The notes below the pieces were generated by a model. It did no database searches, was not told the DNA's origin, and saw only the letters and a list, made by a program, of their open reading frames with translations. The position numbers and the translations under genes were made by a program. 64,000 bases of DNA from Ascidiaceihabitans donghaensis (GTDB taxonomy: Bacteria > Pseudomonadota > Alphaproteobacteria > Rhodobacterales > Rhodobacteraceae), in assembly GCF_900302465.1 (NCBI RefSeq), contig NZ_OMOR01000001.1, forward strand, positions 3,380,729 through 3,444,728, read 5' to 3'. Below, piece by piece: positions 36,359 through 45,755 of the stretch; the stretch's first letter is position 1, and each line of letters begins with the position of its first letter.

Positions 36359-36760
36359 TCAGGCGTTGACATCCGGCTGCGGCAACAGCTGTACGCCATT
36401 GATTTTCCAGCCATCTTCGGTTTCTAACATCCGGTACCCCAAGACGTGGGTTACCCCGTCCTGATCCTTGATCAAAACCTTCTGCCAGATGTCGCCGGCG
36501 ATTTCTTCTTGCTCCAGATAGCGCACATCGGATGGTCGCCAAACCATCGGATACCCCGTGGTCACCATCTTTTGAAATCGCGCAACGGACCCAAAAATAC
36601 GTTGAATGTTCGGGCTGGCAAATGCAAACGCTGCATCAAAATCATCGACCTTGAAAGCTTCGATTTGCCCACGAATGGTGTTTTGGATGCCAAGGTCCTG
36701 CGCCCAGGCACCACCCGCCATCACGGCGGCGATCACGGTCATTTTCAAAGTCTTCAACAT
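36359..36760 (-). CDS. secreted DUF4864-like protein
   Basis: A 133-residue protein with a signal peptide (MLKTLKMTVIAAVMAGGAWA). A domain follows with IRGQIEAFKVDDFDAAFAFA and later YPMVWRPSDVRYLEQE, the pattern I know from DUF4864 proteins of Alphaproteobacteria. The fold is NTF2-like and the proteins are predicted periplasmic; no activity is known. AGGAG precedes the chosen ATG, while a longer frame has no ribosome site. It lies downstream of lysK on the same strand with a 69-base gap. Confidence 0.75.
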   Translation of the reverse strand: MLKTLKMTVIAAVMAGGAWAQDLGIQNTIRGQIEAFKVDDFDAAFAFASPNIQRIFGSVARFQKMVTTGYPMVWRPSDVRYLEQEEIAGDIWQKVLIKDQDGVTHVLGYRMLETEDGWKINGVQLLPQPDVNA

Positions 36761-36829
36761 GCGGTGTTCTCCTGCGCTACACCAAGAATCGTAGTGCAAG
36801 AGAAATGCAAAACAAGGCAGCGACAGGGT

Positions 36830-38404
36830 TTAGACCAATTCACCTGCCAAAGCGCTGTCGATCAATGCAATGGTTTCGTCCACGCCATATAGCGCTATAA
36901 ACCCGCCGAAACGCGGACCTTGGGACGCGCCCAACAGCACCTCGTAAAGCGCCGTGAACCAATCGCGTAGCGGATCAAACCGTTCGCGTCCGCAGGCAAA
37001 GACCTCGGATTGCAACGCTTCTGCATCCAATCCACCGTCCCAAACCTTCAACCGTTCACGCAGGTCTTCCAACGCTTCGCGTTCAAGGTCTGTTGGCGCA
37101 CGGAACACCTTTTTCGGCTTCACAAAGTCGTTGTAGTAGCGCACCGCAAATCCTGCCGCCTGATCCAATTGCGGATGCGTTTCTGGCGACGCGTCCGGCG
37201 CATAGCGTTGCATGAACCCCCACAGCTGCGATTTTTCCTCAGCCGAGGACACAGACGCCAGATTCAACAACATCGAGAACGGCACAACCATATCGCTGGC
37301 TGGCACGTTGTGGCCGTGGATGTGGAAGACAGGGTTGTTCAATCGACCCTTCGCATCCTGTCCCGCATAGGCCCGCAATTGCTGGTGATATTCGTCCACA
37401 GCTTTGGGGATCACGTCAAAATGCATGCGCTTGGCCGTCTTTGGCTTGAGATACATGAAATACGACAAGGATTCAGTCGACGCATAGGTCAGCCATTCGT
37501 CGATTGAAATACCATTGCCAGAGGTCTTGGAAATCTTGTGTCCGTCAGCATCCAGAAACAACTCATATGTGAAGTGTTCGGGCTTTTTGCCACCAAGAAT
37601 TTCGCAAATACGGTCATAAATCGGCGTGTTGGTGGAATGGTCCTTGCCGTACATCTCGAAATCGACATCCAAAGCCGCCCAGCGTGCGCCAAAGTCTGGC
37701 TTCCACTGCAATTTTACGTTTCCGCCTGTGACAGGCAATGTCCATTCGCGGCCCTCTTCATCGTCAAAGGTGATGGTGCCGTCAGCCTTGTTCACACTTT
37801 TCATCGGCACGTACAAAACGCGACCGGTTTCGGGATGGATGGGCAGGAAAATGGAATAGGTTTCGCGGCGTTCTTCACGCAGCGATTTCAGCATGACGGC
37901 CATGACCTCGTCATATTTTTCAACAGCACGCAGCAGGATATCGTCAAATTTTCCAGAGCGGTAGAACTCGGTCGAGCTTATAAATTCATACTCAAAGCCA
38001 AATGTGTCCAGAAAGCTGTTCAGCTTGGCATTGTTGTGGGCGCCAAAACTGTCATGGGTGCCAAAGGGGTCAGGAACATCTGTCAATGGGCGCTGCAAGT
38101 GTTCCACAAGGCTTTCGGAATTGGGGACATTCCCCGGCACTTTGCGCATCCCGTCCAGATCGTCGGAAAAGCACACAAGCCGCGTGGGAATGTCAGAAAT
38201 CACCTCAAAAGCGCGGCGCACCATCGTGGTCCGTGACACTTCGCCAAATGTGCCAATATGCGGCAGACCTGACGGGCCGTACCCTGTTTCAAACAGGACA
38301 TACCCCTTTTCAGGCGGTTTTTTGGAATACCGTTTCAACAACCGGCGCGCTTCTTCAAAAGGCCACGCTTTGCTGGCCAGTCCGGCCTCTCGCAGATCGC
38401 TCAT
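36830..38404 (-). CDS. lysK: class I lysyl-tRNA synthetase
   Basis: A 524-residue enzyme that charges tRNA-Lys. It shows class I features: a HIGH-type motif in [10 protein letters not shown] at about residues 46-55, and a KMSKS-type motif in [10 protein letters not shown] near residue 290. This archaeal-type LysRS replaces the class II enzyme in many Alphaproteobacteria. The start at 38404 is chosen because it gives the family-length N-terminus; a longer open frame upstream reads into the divergent TerB gene promoter. The gene probably shares no operon with its upstream neighbour. Confidence 0.95.
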   Translation of the reverse strand: MSDLREAGLASKAWPFEEARRLLKRYSKKPPEKGYVLFETGYGPSGLPHIGTFGEVSRTTMVRRAFEVISDIPTRLVCFSDDLDGMRKVPGNVPNSESLVEHLQRPLTDVPDPFGTHDSFGAHNNAKLNSFLDTFGFEYEFISSTEFYRSGKFDDILLRAVEKYDEVMAVMLKSLREERRETYSIFLPIHPETGRVLYVPMKSVNKADGTITFDDEEGREWTLPVTGGNVKLQWKPDFGARWAALDVDFEMYGKDHSTNTPIYDRICEILGGKKPEHFTYELFLDADGHKISKTSGNGISIDEWLTYASTESLSYFMYLKPKTAKRMHFDVIPKAVDEYHQQLRAYAGQDAKGRLNNPVFHIHGHNVPASDMVVPFSMLLNLASVSSAEEKSQLWGFMQRYAPDASPETHPQLDQAAGFAVRYYNDFVKPKKVFRAPTDLEREALEDLRERLKVWDGGLDAEALQSEVFACGRERFDPLRDWFTALYEVLLGASQGPRFGGFIALYGVDETIALIDSALAGELV

Positions 38405-38522
38405 GTCAGTATCCTTTGTCAAACAGCGCGCCCGATAGGCGCCAACCTGCCACTCCCTATTGCGCGGGGGGGCATAGGTCAATATTCTGCACCGCAACAT
38501 AACCCTATAAGGACGCCTTGCA

Positions 38523-38942
38523 GTGACCGATGCCCCACATTCCTTGACGGCCCAAGATGCACTGGTTGCACTGATGATCGCCGTTTCCGCATCTGATTCC
38601 GATATCGGGACGGCCGAACTGGTAAAAATCCAATCTGCCATCAATATGCTGCCGGTGTTCGCGGACTACGATCTGGACCGCCTGACAACAATCAGCCAAA
38701 CTGTGTTTGACTTGTTTGATCAGGAAGACGGGCTTGATGCCCTGTTCGGACTGGTCCGCGAAGCGCTACCGGAGCGCTTGTATGAAACGGCCTATGCTTT
38801 GGCCTGCGATGTTGCCGCCGCTGACGGATCGCTAGAAGAAGCCGAGCTGCGCCTGCTTGAAGAAATGCGGTATGAGCTGAACATCGACCGGCTGCACGCG
38901 GCTGCCATCGAACGCGGCGCAAGGGCGCGGCATTTAACATAA
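38523..38942 (+). CDS. TerB-family (tellurite resistance-like) protein
   Basis: A 139-residue all-helical protein. It has the TerB-type acidic motif twice: [20 protein letters not shown] near residues 21-40 and [20 protein letters not shown] near 98-117. In TerB these acidic helices bind metal. It starts with GTG behind AAGGA and is divergent from lysK. Similar orphan TerB proteins are common and their role is not established; tellurite resistance should not be assumed. Confidence 0.82.
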   Translation: MTDAPHSLTAQDALVALMIAVSASDSDIGTAELVKIQSAINMLPVFADYDLDRLTTISQTVFDLFDQEDGLDALFGLVREALPERLYETAYALACDVAAADGSLEEAELRLLEEMRYELNIDRLHAAAIERGARARHLT

Positions 38943-39144
38943 AGCTTGTCACAGCAATGGGGAGCCTCTACCCCTAAAAATTGCAGGCATTTGCGCCTGC
39001 GATGGAGAATTTATGTCTACGATTGCGGGCAACCGCTAAACTCTGGCGCACAGAGTTCACACATAATCCAGCCGCTGTCATTTCAGCGGCTTCTCTAAGT
39101 GCGGCACCAACCACAAGCGTGCCAAAGTGAAAGACTTCACACAA

Positions 39145-39603
39145 ATGACGATCAAACAAACGACATCAACAGACATTCCACAGCTTCAGTCTGTTCTAAA
39201 TGCCACTGAATTGTTCCCTGGCGATATGCTACCGGACATGATTTCAGGCTTTTTATCAGATGAAACCAGTGAAGAAATCTGGCTGACGTTTCTGCAAAAC
39301 GAGCAACCCGTCGGTTTTTGCTACGCGATGCCAGAACAGCTGACTGAAGGGACATGGAACATGCTGGCCATCGCTGTGCACCCCGACACCCAAGGGTCAG
39401 GCGTTGGCGGACAATTGACCAAAGCGCTGGAGGACCAGCTGCGTGCAAATGGCAATCGCATCCTTATCGCGGATACTTCAGGTACAGACGACTTTGCCCA
39501 AACCCGCGCATTCTACGCCAAACAGGGCTATGGCGAAGAAGCCCGCATTCGGGATTTTTGGGCTGCAGGCGATGACAAGGTGATTTATCGCAAGGCGCTT
39601 TAA
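39145..39603 (+). CDS. GNAT-family N-acetyltransferase
   Basis: A 152-residue acetyltransferase with motif A at about residues 78-98 (AIAVHPDTQGSGVGGQLTKA, a Q-x-x-G-x-G core). Toward the C-terminus lies FYAKQGYGEEARIRDFW. The substrate is not predictable. Neither the ATG at 39145 nor the upstream GTG at 39127 has a convincing ribosome site; the ATG is used. A strong hairpin follows, separating it from the glycine riboswitch. Confidence 0.85.
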   Translation: MTIKQTTSTDIPQLQSVLNATELFPGDMLPDMISGFLSDETSEEIWLTFLQNEQPVGFCYAMPEQLTEGTWNMLAIAVHPDTQGSGVGGQLTKALEDQLRANGNRILIADTSGTDDFAQTRAFYAKQGYGEEARIRDFWAAGDDKVIYRKAL

Positions 39604-39609
39604 GACAAA

Positions 39610-39639
39610 ACCTGTGGCCGCCTAAACGCGGCCTCAGGT
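39610..39639 (+). terminator. terminator-like hairpin after the acetyltransferase gene
   Basis: Twelve-base arms ACCTGTGGCCGC and GCGGCCTCAGGT (one internal mismatch) surround a six-base loop, starting seven bases after the stop codon. It isolates the downstream riboswitch transcript. Confidence 0.6.
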
Positions 39640-39741
39640 GATCCCAAACCCGTGAGCGAAATTTGATAACATTATGTGTAAATTTCCTTTGCACCACATC
39701 GTGAAGTTTCCTATACGAAACCCAAGTTGATAAGACCCCAT

Positions 39742-39949
39742 GGGAGAGCGCAGGACACCCTGCCGCCGAAGGAGCAACGCCCCGGAAACTCTCAGGCACC
39801 AAGGACCGTGTGGGCCGCCCGCTGCGCAAATGCGCAAACGATATCAACGATCTGGAGAGTGGCTTGCGCCAAGCGCCGCAGGCCCACCGAAGGAGGAAGC
39901 CGTTCGTAAGAAGGGTGAAGCTCTCAGGTCTCGTGACAGATGGGGACGC
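39742..39949 (+). promoter_or_regulatory. tandem glycine riboswitch
   Basis: Two consecutive aptamers are visible. The first runs from GGGAGAGCG through CCGAAGGAGCAA to AAACTCTCAGGCACC (39742-39808). The second runs from CTGGAGAGTGG through CACCGAAGGAGGAAGCC to GAAGCTCTCAGGTCTC (39852-39949). These are the conserved blocks of the cooperative glycine riboswitch. It sits 62 bases upstream of the DadA-like gene. It is normally an on-switch for glycine breakdown genes; here it is expected to induce the oxidoreductase when glycine is abundant. Confidence 0.92.
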
Positions 39950-40011
39950 CGCACCAGCAAATCCGCTGGGCTGTGTCCTACAATCTGCGCATGACCAAAA
40001 AGGCCAAACAC

Positions 40012-41250
40012 ATGGCACAAATCGCAATCATCGGCGCCGGAATCACTGGCATCACCACCGCTTATGCCCTGTCGCGGCGCGGCTTTCAGGTTACCGTATT
40101 CGACCGCAACCGCTACGCTGCGATGGAAACGTCTTTTGCCAATGGCGGACAGTTGTCTGCATCCAACGCAGAGGTCTGGACCCGTTGGGGCACTATCTTC
40201 AAGGGGTTGAAGTGGATGCTGCGCTCCGATGCGCCTTTGCTGGTGAACCCCAAGCCAAGCTGGCACAAACTGTCGTGGATGGCCGAATTCATGGGCAACA
40301 TTCCCGACTATGAAAAGAACACCATCGCCACGGCCAAGATGGCGATTGAAGCCCGCAAACACTTGTTGGGTTTCGCGGACGAGGCAGGTTTCAAATTCGA
40401 CATGGAAAAGCGCGGCATCTTGCACGTCTACAAAAAGCAATCCGAACTGGATCATGCCCGCCACGTCAACACCTTGCTGAAAAAAGCCGGCCTTGAGCGT
40501 CACGAAGTCTCAAGCAGCGAAGTGCAAAGCATTGAACCGGCCCTGCGCACGGACGTCATCGGTGGCTTCTATACCGAAAGTGATTTCACTGGCGACATTC
40601 ACCTGTATGCCCGCCAATTGTCCAAAGCTTGCGAAGCCAATGGCGTTACTTTTTGCTACCGCGCTGCCGTAAACGAGATCAAACACACAGGCCAAGGCGT
40701 CGATGTATCTTGGCAAAGCGGAAACACAGGCGACACACAACACTTTGACGGCATCGTCGTCTGCGCTGGCGTCGGGTCCCGCGATATTGCTGCAGACCTT
40801 GGCGACCGTGTGAACATCTACCCCGTCAAAGGGTATTCCATCACCGTAAATCTGGACGATGAGGCCAGCCAGAACGCCGCCCCTTGGGTGTCTTTACTGG
40901 ATGACGAAGCGAAAGTGGTCACGTCACGTCTGGGCAAAAACCGTTTCCGTGTCGCAGGAACAGCAGAGTTCAACGGCTACAACCTGGACATCCGGGACAA
41001 TCGTGTAAAACCGTTGACCAAATGGGTAGAAGACTTCTTCCCGGACGTGTCCACCGAACACTGCGTCCCATGGGCGGGCTTGCGCCCTATGATGCCTTCA
41101 ATGCTGCCAAAAGTTGGACCCGGCAAAAAAACTGGCGTGTTCTACAACACAGGGCACGGGCATCTGGGATGGACACTATCGGCGGCAACAGCAGAAGCCG
41201 TGGCCGATTGTGTTGAGGCCGCACGGGTGCGCAATGAACGGGCCGCTTAG
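40012..41250 (+). CDS. FAD-dependent amino acid dehydrogenase (DadA-like), glycine-regulated
   Basis: A 412-residue DAO-family flavoprotein. FAD motif IIGAGITGITTA is at residues 5-16, an Asp-Arg-Asn ribose contact follows, and ETSFANGGQLS near residue 38 resembles the DadA sequence. The C-terminus has GHGHLGWTLSAATAEAV, which closes the FAD site. It oxidises an amino acid to the keto acid and ammonia. The glycine riboswitch upstream points to glycine, sarcosine or a glycine-linked D-amino acid as substrate. It is a distant paralogue of the 9096-10337 gene. The start has AAAAGG upstream; an earlier ATG at 39991 is less likely. Confidence 0.85.
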   Translation: MAQIAIIGAGITGITTAYALSRRGFQVTVFDRNRYAAMETSFANGGQLSASNAEVWTRWGTIFKGLKWMLRSDAPLLVNPKPSWHKLSWMAEFMGNIPDYEKNTIATAKMAIEARKHLLGFADEAGFKFDMEKRGILHVYKKQSELDHARHVNTLLKKAGLERHEVSSSEVQSIEPALRTDVIGGFYTESDFTGDIHLYARQLSKACEANGVTFCYRAAVNEIKHTGQGVDVSWQSGNTGDTQHFDGIVVCAGVGSRDIAADLGDRVNIYPVKGYSITVNLDDEASQNAAPWVSLLDDEAKVVTSRLGKNRFRVAGTAEFNGYNLDIRDNRVKPLTKWVEDFFPDVSTEHCVPWAGLRPMMPSMLPKVGPGKKTGVFYNTGHGHLGWTLSAATAEAVADCVEAARVRNERAA

Positions 41251-41312
41251 GGTCATGACCCTACACAGCAACAGACAATTGGCGGCCCACATGCTTGCGG
41301 GCCGCCAAATTG
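41248..41312 (+). terminator. palindrome plus strong terminator after the DadA-like gene
   Basis: A perfect 16-base palindrome, TAGGGTCATGACCCTA, includes the stop codon (41248-41263). It is followed by a stem with arms TTGGCGGCCC and GGGCCGCCAA (41279-41308) around a 10-base loop, with extra AATT pairing outside. The second hairpin is the likely terminator; the first could slow ribosome or polymerase release. Confidence 0.65.
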
Positions 41313-41385
41313 AATTGTGCACCTCAAAACGCATAAGAGTTCGCGATAACAGCGCATTGGCTGCTGACGAAACCCAAAATGTGGC

Positions 41386-41754
41386 CTATTTCAGATTGAA
41401 AATATTCGTGGCGCCTTTGCCTTGATCACGTGTGATGCGTAGCTTGTTGCCATCAATTTCGACAATCTGACAATTGGTTCCGGTTTCTTCTTTTTTGATC
41501 ACCAAATTACGACAATAAAACCCCTTGGTGAATGTCCAATTGCCAACATATTTACCCTGTTTCTTAAGTCGCCCGTCGGTTTTGCCATTGGCACGGATCA
41601 CAGCAAAGCCGCCATCCCAAGTGATCTTTTTGCCGACCACCAATGCACTAAACTCCTCAGAGGTTTTGATCCGCTTGAAATTGTCCGCAAGTGCCGGGAT
41701 TGCAGCCGTTGCCACAAGGGCAAAAACAGAAAAAGCTATAGTGGATTTACGCAT
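41386..41754 (-). CDS. secreted DUF995-like small protein
   Basis: A 122-residue protein with a signal peptide (cleavage after ALA near residue 23). The body has ITWDGGFAVIRANGKTDGRL, a Trp-Thr-Phe strand and FYCRNLVIKKEETGTNCQIV, where the Cys/Cys spacing matches its neighbour. This is the pattern of DUF995-type periplasmic proteins: a Gly-Trp strand, an Asn-Gly turn, then Cys-Arg. Role unknown. It is the last gene of a short minus-strand series that starts with the LuxR-type regulator. Confidence 0.65.
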   Translation of the reverse strand: MRKSTIAFSVFALVATAAIPALADNFKRIKTSEEFSALVVGKKITWDGGFAVIRANGKTDGRLKKQGKYVGNWTFTKGFYCRNLVIKKEETGTNCQIVEIDGNKLRITRDQGKGATNIFNLK

Positions 41755-41789
41755 GTAGTGTTCCTTGTTGGTTGCGATAATTGCAGGCG

Positions 41790-42281
41790 CTAAAGGCCGA
41801 TTTTCTTTTTCGCACGATTAAATTTTGATTGATGCTTGAACCGCTTAGACGCATTTTTGTCCGACTTGACGTCCTGAACACGCCACCAGTCCGCATCGTC
41901 ATTCCAACGGCGCCACATCGTGCCTTCAGTATCAACAATATGCGCAATGCAATCGGCGTCGTTCTTCTTGGACTTAATTTCGCCGTTGTCTTTCCAATAC
42001 CAAACAAGCTCGTGACAGATCACACCCTTCTTCACCGACCACTTACCGATACCAACTGATTTTGGATCTTTGCCGCAAAACGCAATCGCTTCCCAGCCTG
42101 CGCCGAAGTAGACACCGCCACCGTTGCAAGAACTCCATTCGCGGGCTGTGCCACCATAGAAATTTGCGACGGCCTGATTGTCTGCACGCTTTGCATTTTG
42201 CGGCTTCGGATCCGCTTGTGCAAAGGATGCAACAACAACAATGGCCGCCGCGATACTCATAACTGGAATTGCCTTAAACAT
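41790..42281 (-). CDS. secreted DUF995-like protein
   Basis: A 163-residue protein with a signal peptide (cleavage after AQA near residue 23). The mature domain has NFYGGTAREWSSCNGGGVYF, then GKWSVKKGVICHELVWYW and an ADCIAHI strand. This resembles DUF995 proteins and a longer version of the next gene. A basic Lys-rich tail (KRFKHQSKFNRAKKKIG) ends the protein. Only 35 bases separate the two genes, so they form a pair. No function is known. Confidence 0.65.
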   Translation of the reverse strand: MFKAIPVMSIAAAIVVVASFAQADPKPQNAKRADNQAVANFYGGTAREWSSCNGGGVYFGAGWEAIAFCGKDPKSVGIGKWSVKKGVICHELVWYWKDNGEIKSKKNDADCIAHIVDTEGTMWRRWNDDADWWRVQDVKSDKNASKRFKHQSKFNRAKKKIGL

Positions 42282-42443
42282 AAATTATTTTCACTCTTTA
42301 ATATCAGAAACTTACAGGTCAAAATGCCCGACCTTAACGGGCGGGGGATCGATAAAATCCAACTATATCCTTGGTGAAAAACGCACGCGGAACAAGTTAT
42401 CGTTTCCGATATTTGTCCTGCATCGCGCCCCTACATCAGCCCC

Positions 42444-43208
42444 TTAAAGGGTGATCCAACCATCGCGCACAGCAATCGCAATGGCTTGTTCACGCGTGCT
42501 GGCGCCAAGCTTTTGACGAATAGACAACAAGTGCTTGCGCACCGTCACTTCGGCGATTTTCGTTTTGAACGCGATCTGGTCGTTGCGCAGTCCACATGCC
42601 AAGAAGCTTAAAACATCGTGTTCTCTTGGCGACAAAGATCTTTCGCGCACAATGAAACGCCGTAAAATGTCTTTATCTTCTGGGCCAGACAAAGACGGGT
42701 TAGGGATGTTTGCGGCAATGATGGCGTGGATGATTTTCAATCGGTCAAACCCCAAACGGGCATCAACCTCTGCCAAAGTTTCACCAGAACAGAAAACCAC
42801 CAAAGTACGATATCCAGACCCCAAACCACCGGCGCTGCTGCCGTACAATGACCCGTACCCATAGGCTTTAAGATCATGGTTCAAATGATAGGCTGGGTCG
42901 ATCTTGGGCAAAGTGCCACAATCAACCGCAACCTGTGCATGTCCTGCTACGAGAGCCGCTATAAATGGGTCAATAAGGTGGTATTTCTCACTTTCATACC
43001 GTGCCAGCCAAGCCTCCGACATCGAAGACATACCCCATGCGGCCGCATCTCCGGCCGGTGTGGTGCCACCGACATTCACGGCCAGCCCGCCGATGTCTCG
43101 AACGATGGTGTGGGCCGTTTGTAAATTGCTTTCGCCGCTTGCGGTGTTCTGAAAACGTGCGTTGATCTCGCTGATCATTTGTTCAAAAGGCTCAAGCCCA
43201 AGCATCAT
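42444..43208 (-). CDS. LuxR-family regulator with autoinducer-binding-like domain
   Basis: A 254-residue regulator. The N-terminal domain (about residues 15-165) carries the acyl-homoserine-lactone receptor pattern ARYESEKYHLIDPF with the Tyr and Asp-Pro residues. The C-terminal helix-turn-helix (residues 190-250: LSPREHDVLSFLACGL then AEVTVRKHLLSIRQKLGA) is typical of LuxR. There is no luxI-type synthase nearby, so it is a solo receptor. GGAGG precedes the tandem ATG start. It lies upstream of the two DUF995-like genes on the same strand with a 162-base gap. Confidence 0.9.
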   Translation of the reverse strand: MMLGLEPFEQMISEINARFQNTASGESNLQTAHTIVRDIGGLAVNVGGTTPAGDAAAWGMSSMSEAWLARYESEKYHLIDPFIAALVAGHAQVAVDCGTLPKIDPAYHLNHDLKAYGYGSLYGSSAGGLGSGYRTLVVFCSGETLAEVDARLGFDRLKIIHAIIAANIPNPSLSGPEDKDILRRFIVRERSLSPREHDVLSFLACGLRNDQIAFKTKIAEVTVRKHLLSIRQKLGASTREQAIAIAVRDGWITL

Positions 43209-43310
43209 GATCGCCTCCGAGGATCGTCGTCCGCATCAGGGTGATGTTTCTATTCGGCTTTAGCAAGGATAAGCCTGCATAAACACAGCGAAAAAGGGCG
43301 AAAACACACA

Positions 43311-43333
43311 TACAACTACCTAAGGTAGGCGTA
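43311..43333. promoter_or_regulatory. 23-base imperfect dyad between dacB and the LuxR gene
   Basis: The bases form TAC-NN-CTACCT-A-AGGTAG-NN-GTA, nine of eleven positions paired around a central A. It begins four bases past the dacB stop and 103 bases upstream of the LuxR-type start. Length and symmetry fit either a LuxR-type operator for autoregulation or a small terminator. There is no T-run. Confidence 0.35.
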
Positions 43334-43336
43334 CCG

Positions 43337-44830
43337 TTACGATCCGTATAACGTGCCCCAGCGCTCAATCAATTGCTGCTGTAAACGCTTCGCCCGTTTG
43401 TTGTACCCGCGGGCGCCCTGCGGCGCCTCTCGGTTCGCCTTTTTGATACGTTTGCGCACGGCCTCGTCGCCAGAGAAAATCGCAAAAGCCAGAACAGATC
43501 CATCCTTGGCCTCCATGTACCCACCCAAACCAGAAACAAAATTCAACGTCCCCGTTTTGGCATTCACTGCGATGGGATGATTTTTCAGGACCTTGCCCTT
43601 GGCATCGCGCATCGCCACGGGTTTTAGCAAGGGACGCAAGGTGTTGGACGCATAGACCTTTACCAAAGTATCAACCATTGCATCTGCCGTCATCCGGTTG
43701 CCTGCGCCAAGGCCCGAATGGTCCTGCAGTTTCATCCCTGACACACCCAGTTTGGATTTGACCCAAGCGTTCATCGCAGATGCCGAAGCCCGCAAACCGG
43801 ATGGGTTTCGCCCACTGCGTGCCGTGGCCGCCATGCCGACCATTTCGGCAATCAGATTGTTCGAGAATCGCAACATATCACGCAGGATTTCGCGCAAAAC
43901 CTCACTTTGATGTGTGACCAGAACAGTGCCCTGCGGGGCACGTTTCATGTTCTGTGCTGGTTTCAGGCGTATGCCCTGCGCCCCTGCCATCGTACGAAAA
44001 ACATCGGCAGCGTAAGCGCCTGGCTTGCGAACGGGCAACCAGCGCGACCCGCCGCCGCCCAAAGCCGAACGGGCAACGGACCAAGTGTCCACACCCTTTT
44101 GATCGGCGTAAGAATAGACCGGAATAGATCGTTCCGCGATGCGCATCCGCGCCATCGTCACATCTGGGCGATAGCGATCAGAGCGTGCATCCATAGTCAC
44201 GGAATATTTTCCTGAAGCCCGCCGCCATTCGAAATGTACCCGGTTGAAATTCAAGGCAATCCCGGACACCGCCGGACTGTAGCCCACATGGTCCGGTTGG
44301 TCCGTGTCGATGGTCTTCACAAAAGGCAACGCGCCCTCATAGACTTTGAACGCACCGCGGACTTCGCGTATGCCTGCCGCTTTCAATTGGCGGGCCATAT
44401 CGGCCAAATCATTGGTATCAAGCGTCGGATCACCACCGCCCACAAGAACCAGATCACCCGAAACAACACCATTCGATACAGACCCTGTCGCCATCAAACG
44501 GGTTTGAAAGCGATGTCCTGCCCCCAACCGGTCCAACGCATATAGCGCCGTAACTGCTTTGGTGACAGACGCAGGCGCAACTTGGGCCGTGGGCGTGTTT
44601 GCTTCTAGGCGGGCACCCGTTTTGGCGTCCGCCACAGCGTAGGCAACATGTCCATTTAGCTTGGCTTCACGGATCAGATCCTTGGGACCCCGCACAGCAC
44701 GTTTGTGAAAATCACCACCCCGCGCACGAGGTCGCAACGACTTTCCAGGCGCATCCGCAAAAGCCACACCCGCAGCCAGCGCCGAAATACCGCCTGCCAG
44801 AAAATACCGTTTAGAAATACCATGTGTCAT
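43337..44830 (-). CDS. dacB: D-alanyl-D-alanine carboxypeptidase/endopeptidase (PBP4 type)
   Basis: A 497-residue penicillin-binding protein of the S13 family that trims or cuts peptidoglycan cross-links in the periplasm. Motifs are intact: SVTK at residues 88-91 with the nucleophile Ser88, SNN in RFSNNLIAEM near 320, and KTGTLN near 415. The N-terminus has a twin-arginine-free signal-like segment ending AFADAPG. Two inserted domains between SxxK and SxN are usual. It is transcribed away from the DMT exporter; no operon is apparent. Confidence 0.92.
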   Translation of the reverse strand: MTHGISKRYFLAGGISALAAGVAFADAPGKSLRPRARGGDFHKRAVRGPKDLIREAKLNGHVAYAVADAKTGARLEANTPTAQVAPASVTKAVTALYALDRLGAGHRFQTRLMATGSVSNGVVSGDLVLVGGGDPTLDTNDLADMARQLKAAGIREVRGAFKVYEGALPFVKTIDTDQPDHVGYSPAVSGIALNFNRVHFEWRRASGKYSVTMDARSDRYRPDVTMARMRIAERSIPVYSYADQKGVDTWSVARSALGGGGSRWLPVRKPGAYAADVFRTMAGAQGIRLKPAQNMKRAPQGTVLVTHQSEVLREILRDMLRFSNNLIAEMVGMAATARSGRNPSGLRASASAMNAWVKSKLGVSGMKLQDHSGLGAGNRMTADAMVDTLVKVYASNTLRPLLKPVAMRDAKGKVLKNHPIAVNAKTGTLNFVSGLGGYMEAKDGSVLAFAIFSGDEAVRKRIKKANREAPQGARGYNKRAKRLQQQLIERWGTLYGS

Positions 44831-44927
44831 GCGGCGCAGTTAACCAAAGCGGTGTGACAGTAACAAGGCAACAAGCGATCACTTTTGTATCCTTTCCGCG
44901 GCCCGTGCCCCGTGATACTGCGCCTGT

Positions 44928-45755
44928 ATGCAACGCGCTGTCCTGATCATGTTTGTCGCCATGTCGTTGATCCCTGCCGGGGACACTGCAGGTAAACTGC
45001 TAACCCAGTCAGGGTTGGCCACACCCGCCTTTGTGGCATGGTCGCGCTTTATCGTGGGGGTGGTTCTGATTTTGCCCTTTACGCCCCGCAGCGCATGGAG
45101 ATTGTTGCGCGACTGGCGGATATGGTTACGTGGCATACTGATCGCTTGCGGCATTAGTTGCATCCAGATCGCTTTAAGCCGCGCACCCATTGCAGACGTC
45201 TTCGCCGCCTTTTTCATCGGGCCGTTGATCAGCTACGGCATGGCGGCAGTCTTTTTGCGCGAACCCATTACATGGCAACGTACAGCATTGATTTTCATCG
45301 GATTTACCGGTGTATTGGTTGTGGTTCAGCCGGGATCTGACACATCGCCCGCGCTCTTTTGGGCTGTTGCGGCTGGCACGTGTTATGGTGCGTTTCTGAC
45401 GTCTTCGCGCTGGCTTGCCCACCTTGGAAGCCCCATTGCATTGTCTTTTACACAGCTGTTTATCGCAGGCTTGATCCTAACGCCTTTCGGTCTGGCCACT
45501 TTGCCGCAGTTCACGCCTTATGTCACAACAGTCACCTTCCTGTCAGGGCTTGGTTCCATGTTGGGCAACCTGCTTTTGCTATATGCCTACAGTGCTGCCC
45601 CTGCCACACGACTGGCACCGTTGGTCTATTTTCAACTGTTCGCAGCAGTACTATTCGGTTGGTTTGTTTTCGACACATGGCCCCAAATGTGGACATGGAT
45701 CGGGTTGCTGATTGTTATGACCGCGGGCATTACATCAGCACGTTTGAAAGCCTGA
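44928..45755 (+). CDS. DMT-superfamily exporter (EamA domains)
   Basis: A 275-residue inner-membrane protein with ten hydrophobic helices in two five-helix EamA repeats. The first ends near [11 protein letters not shown] and the second at [14 protein letters not shown]. Such proteins export amino acids, nucleobases or other metabolites by proton antiport. It is divergent from dacB and its end overlaps the convergent nadD gene by 21 bases. The substrate is unknown. Confidence 0.9.
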   Translation: MQRAVLIMFVAMSLIPAGDTAGKLLTQSGLATPAFVAWSRFIVGVVLILPFTPRSAWRLLRDWRIWLRGILIACGISCIQIALSRAPIADVFAAFFIGPLISYGMAAVFLREPITWQRTALIFIGFTGVLVVVQPGSDTSPALFWAVAAGTCYGAFLTSSRWLAHLGSPIALSFTQLFIAGLILTPFGLATLPQFTPYVTTVTFLSGLGSMLGNLLLLYAYSAAPATRLAPLVYFQLFAAVLFGWFVFDTWPQMWTWIGLLIVMTAGITSARLKA

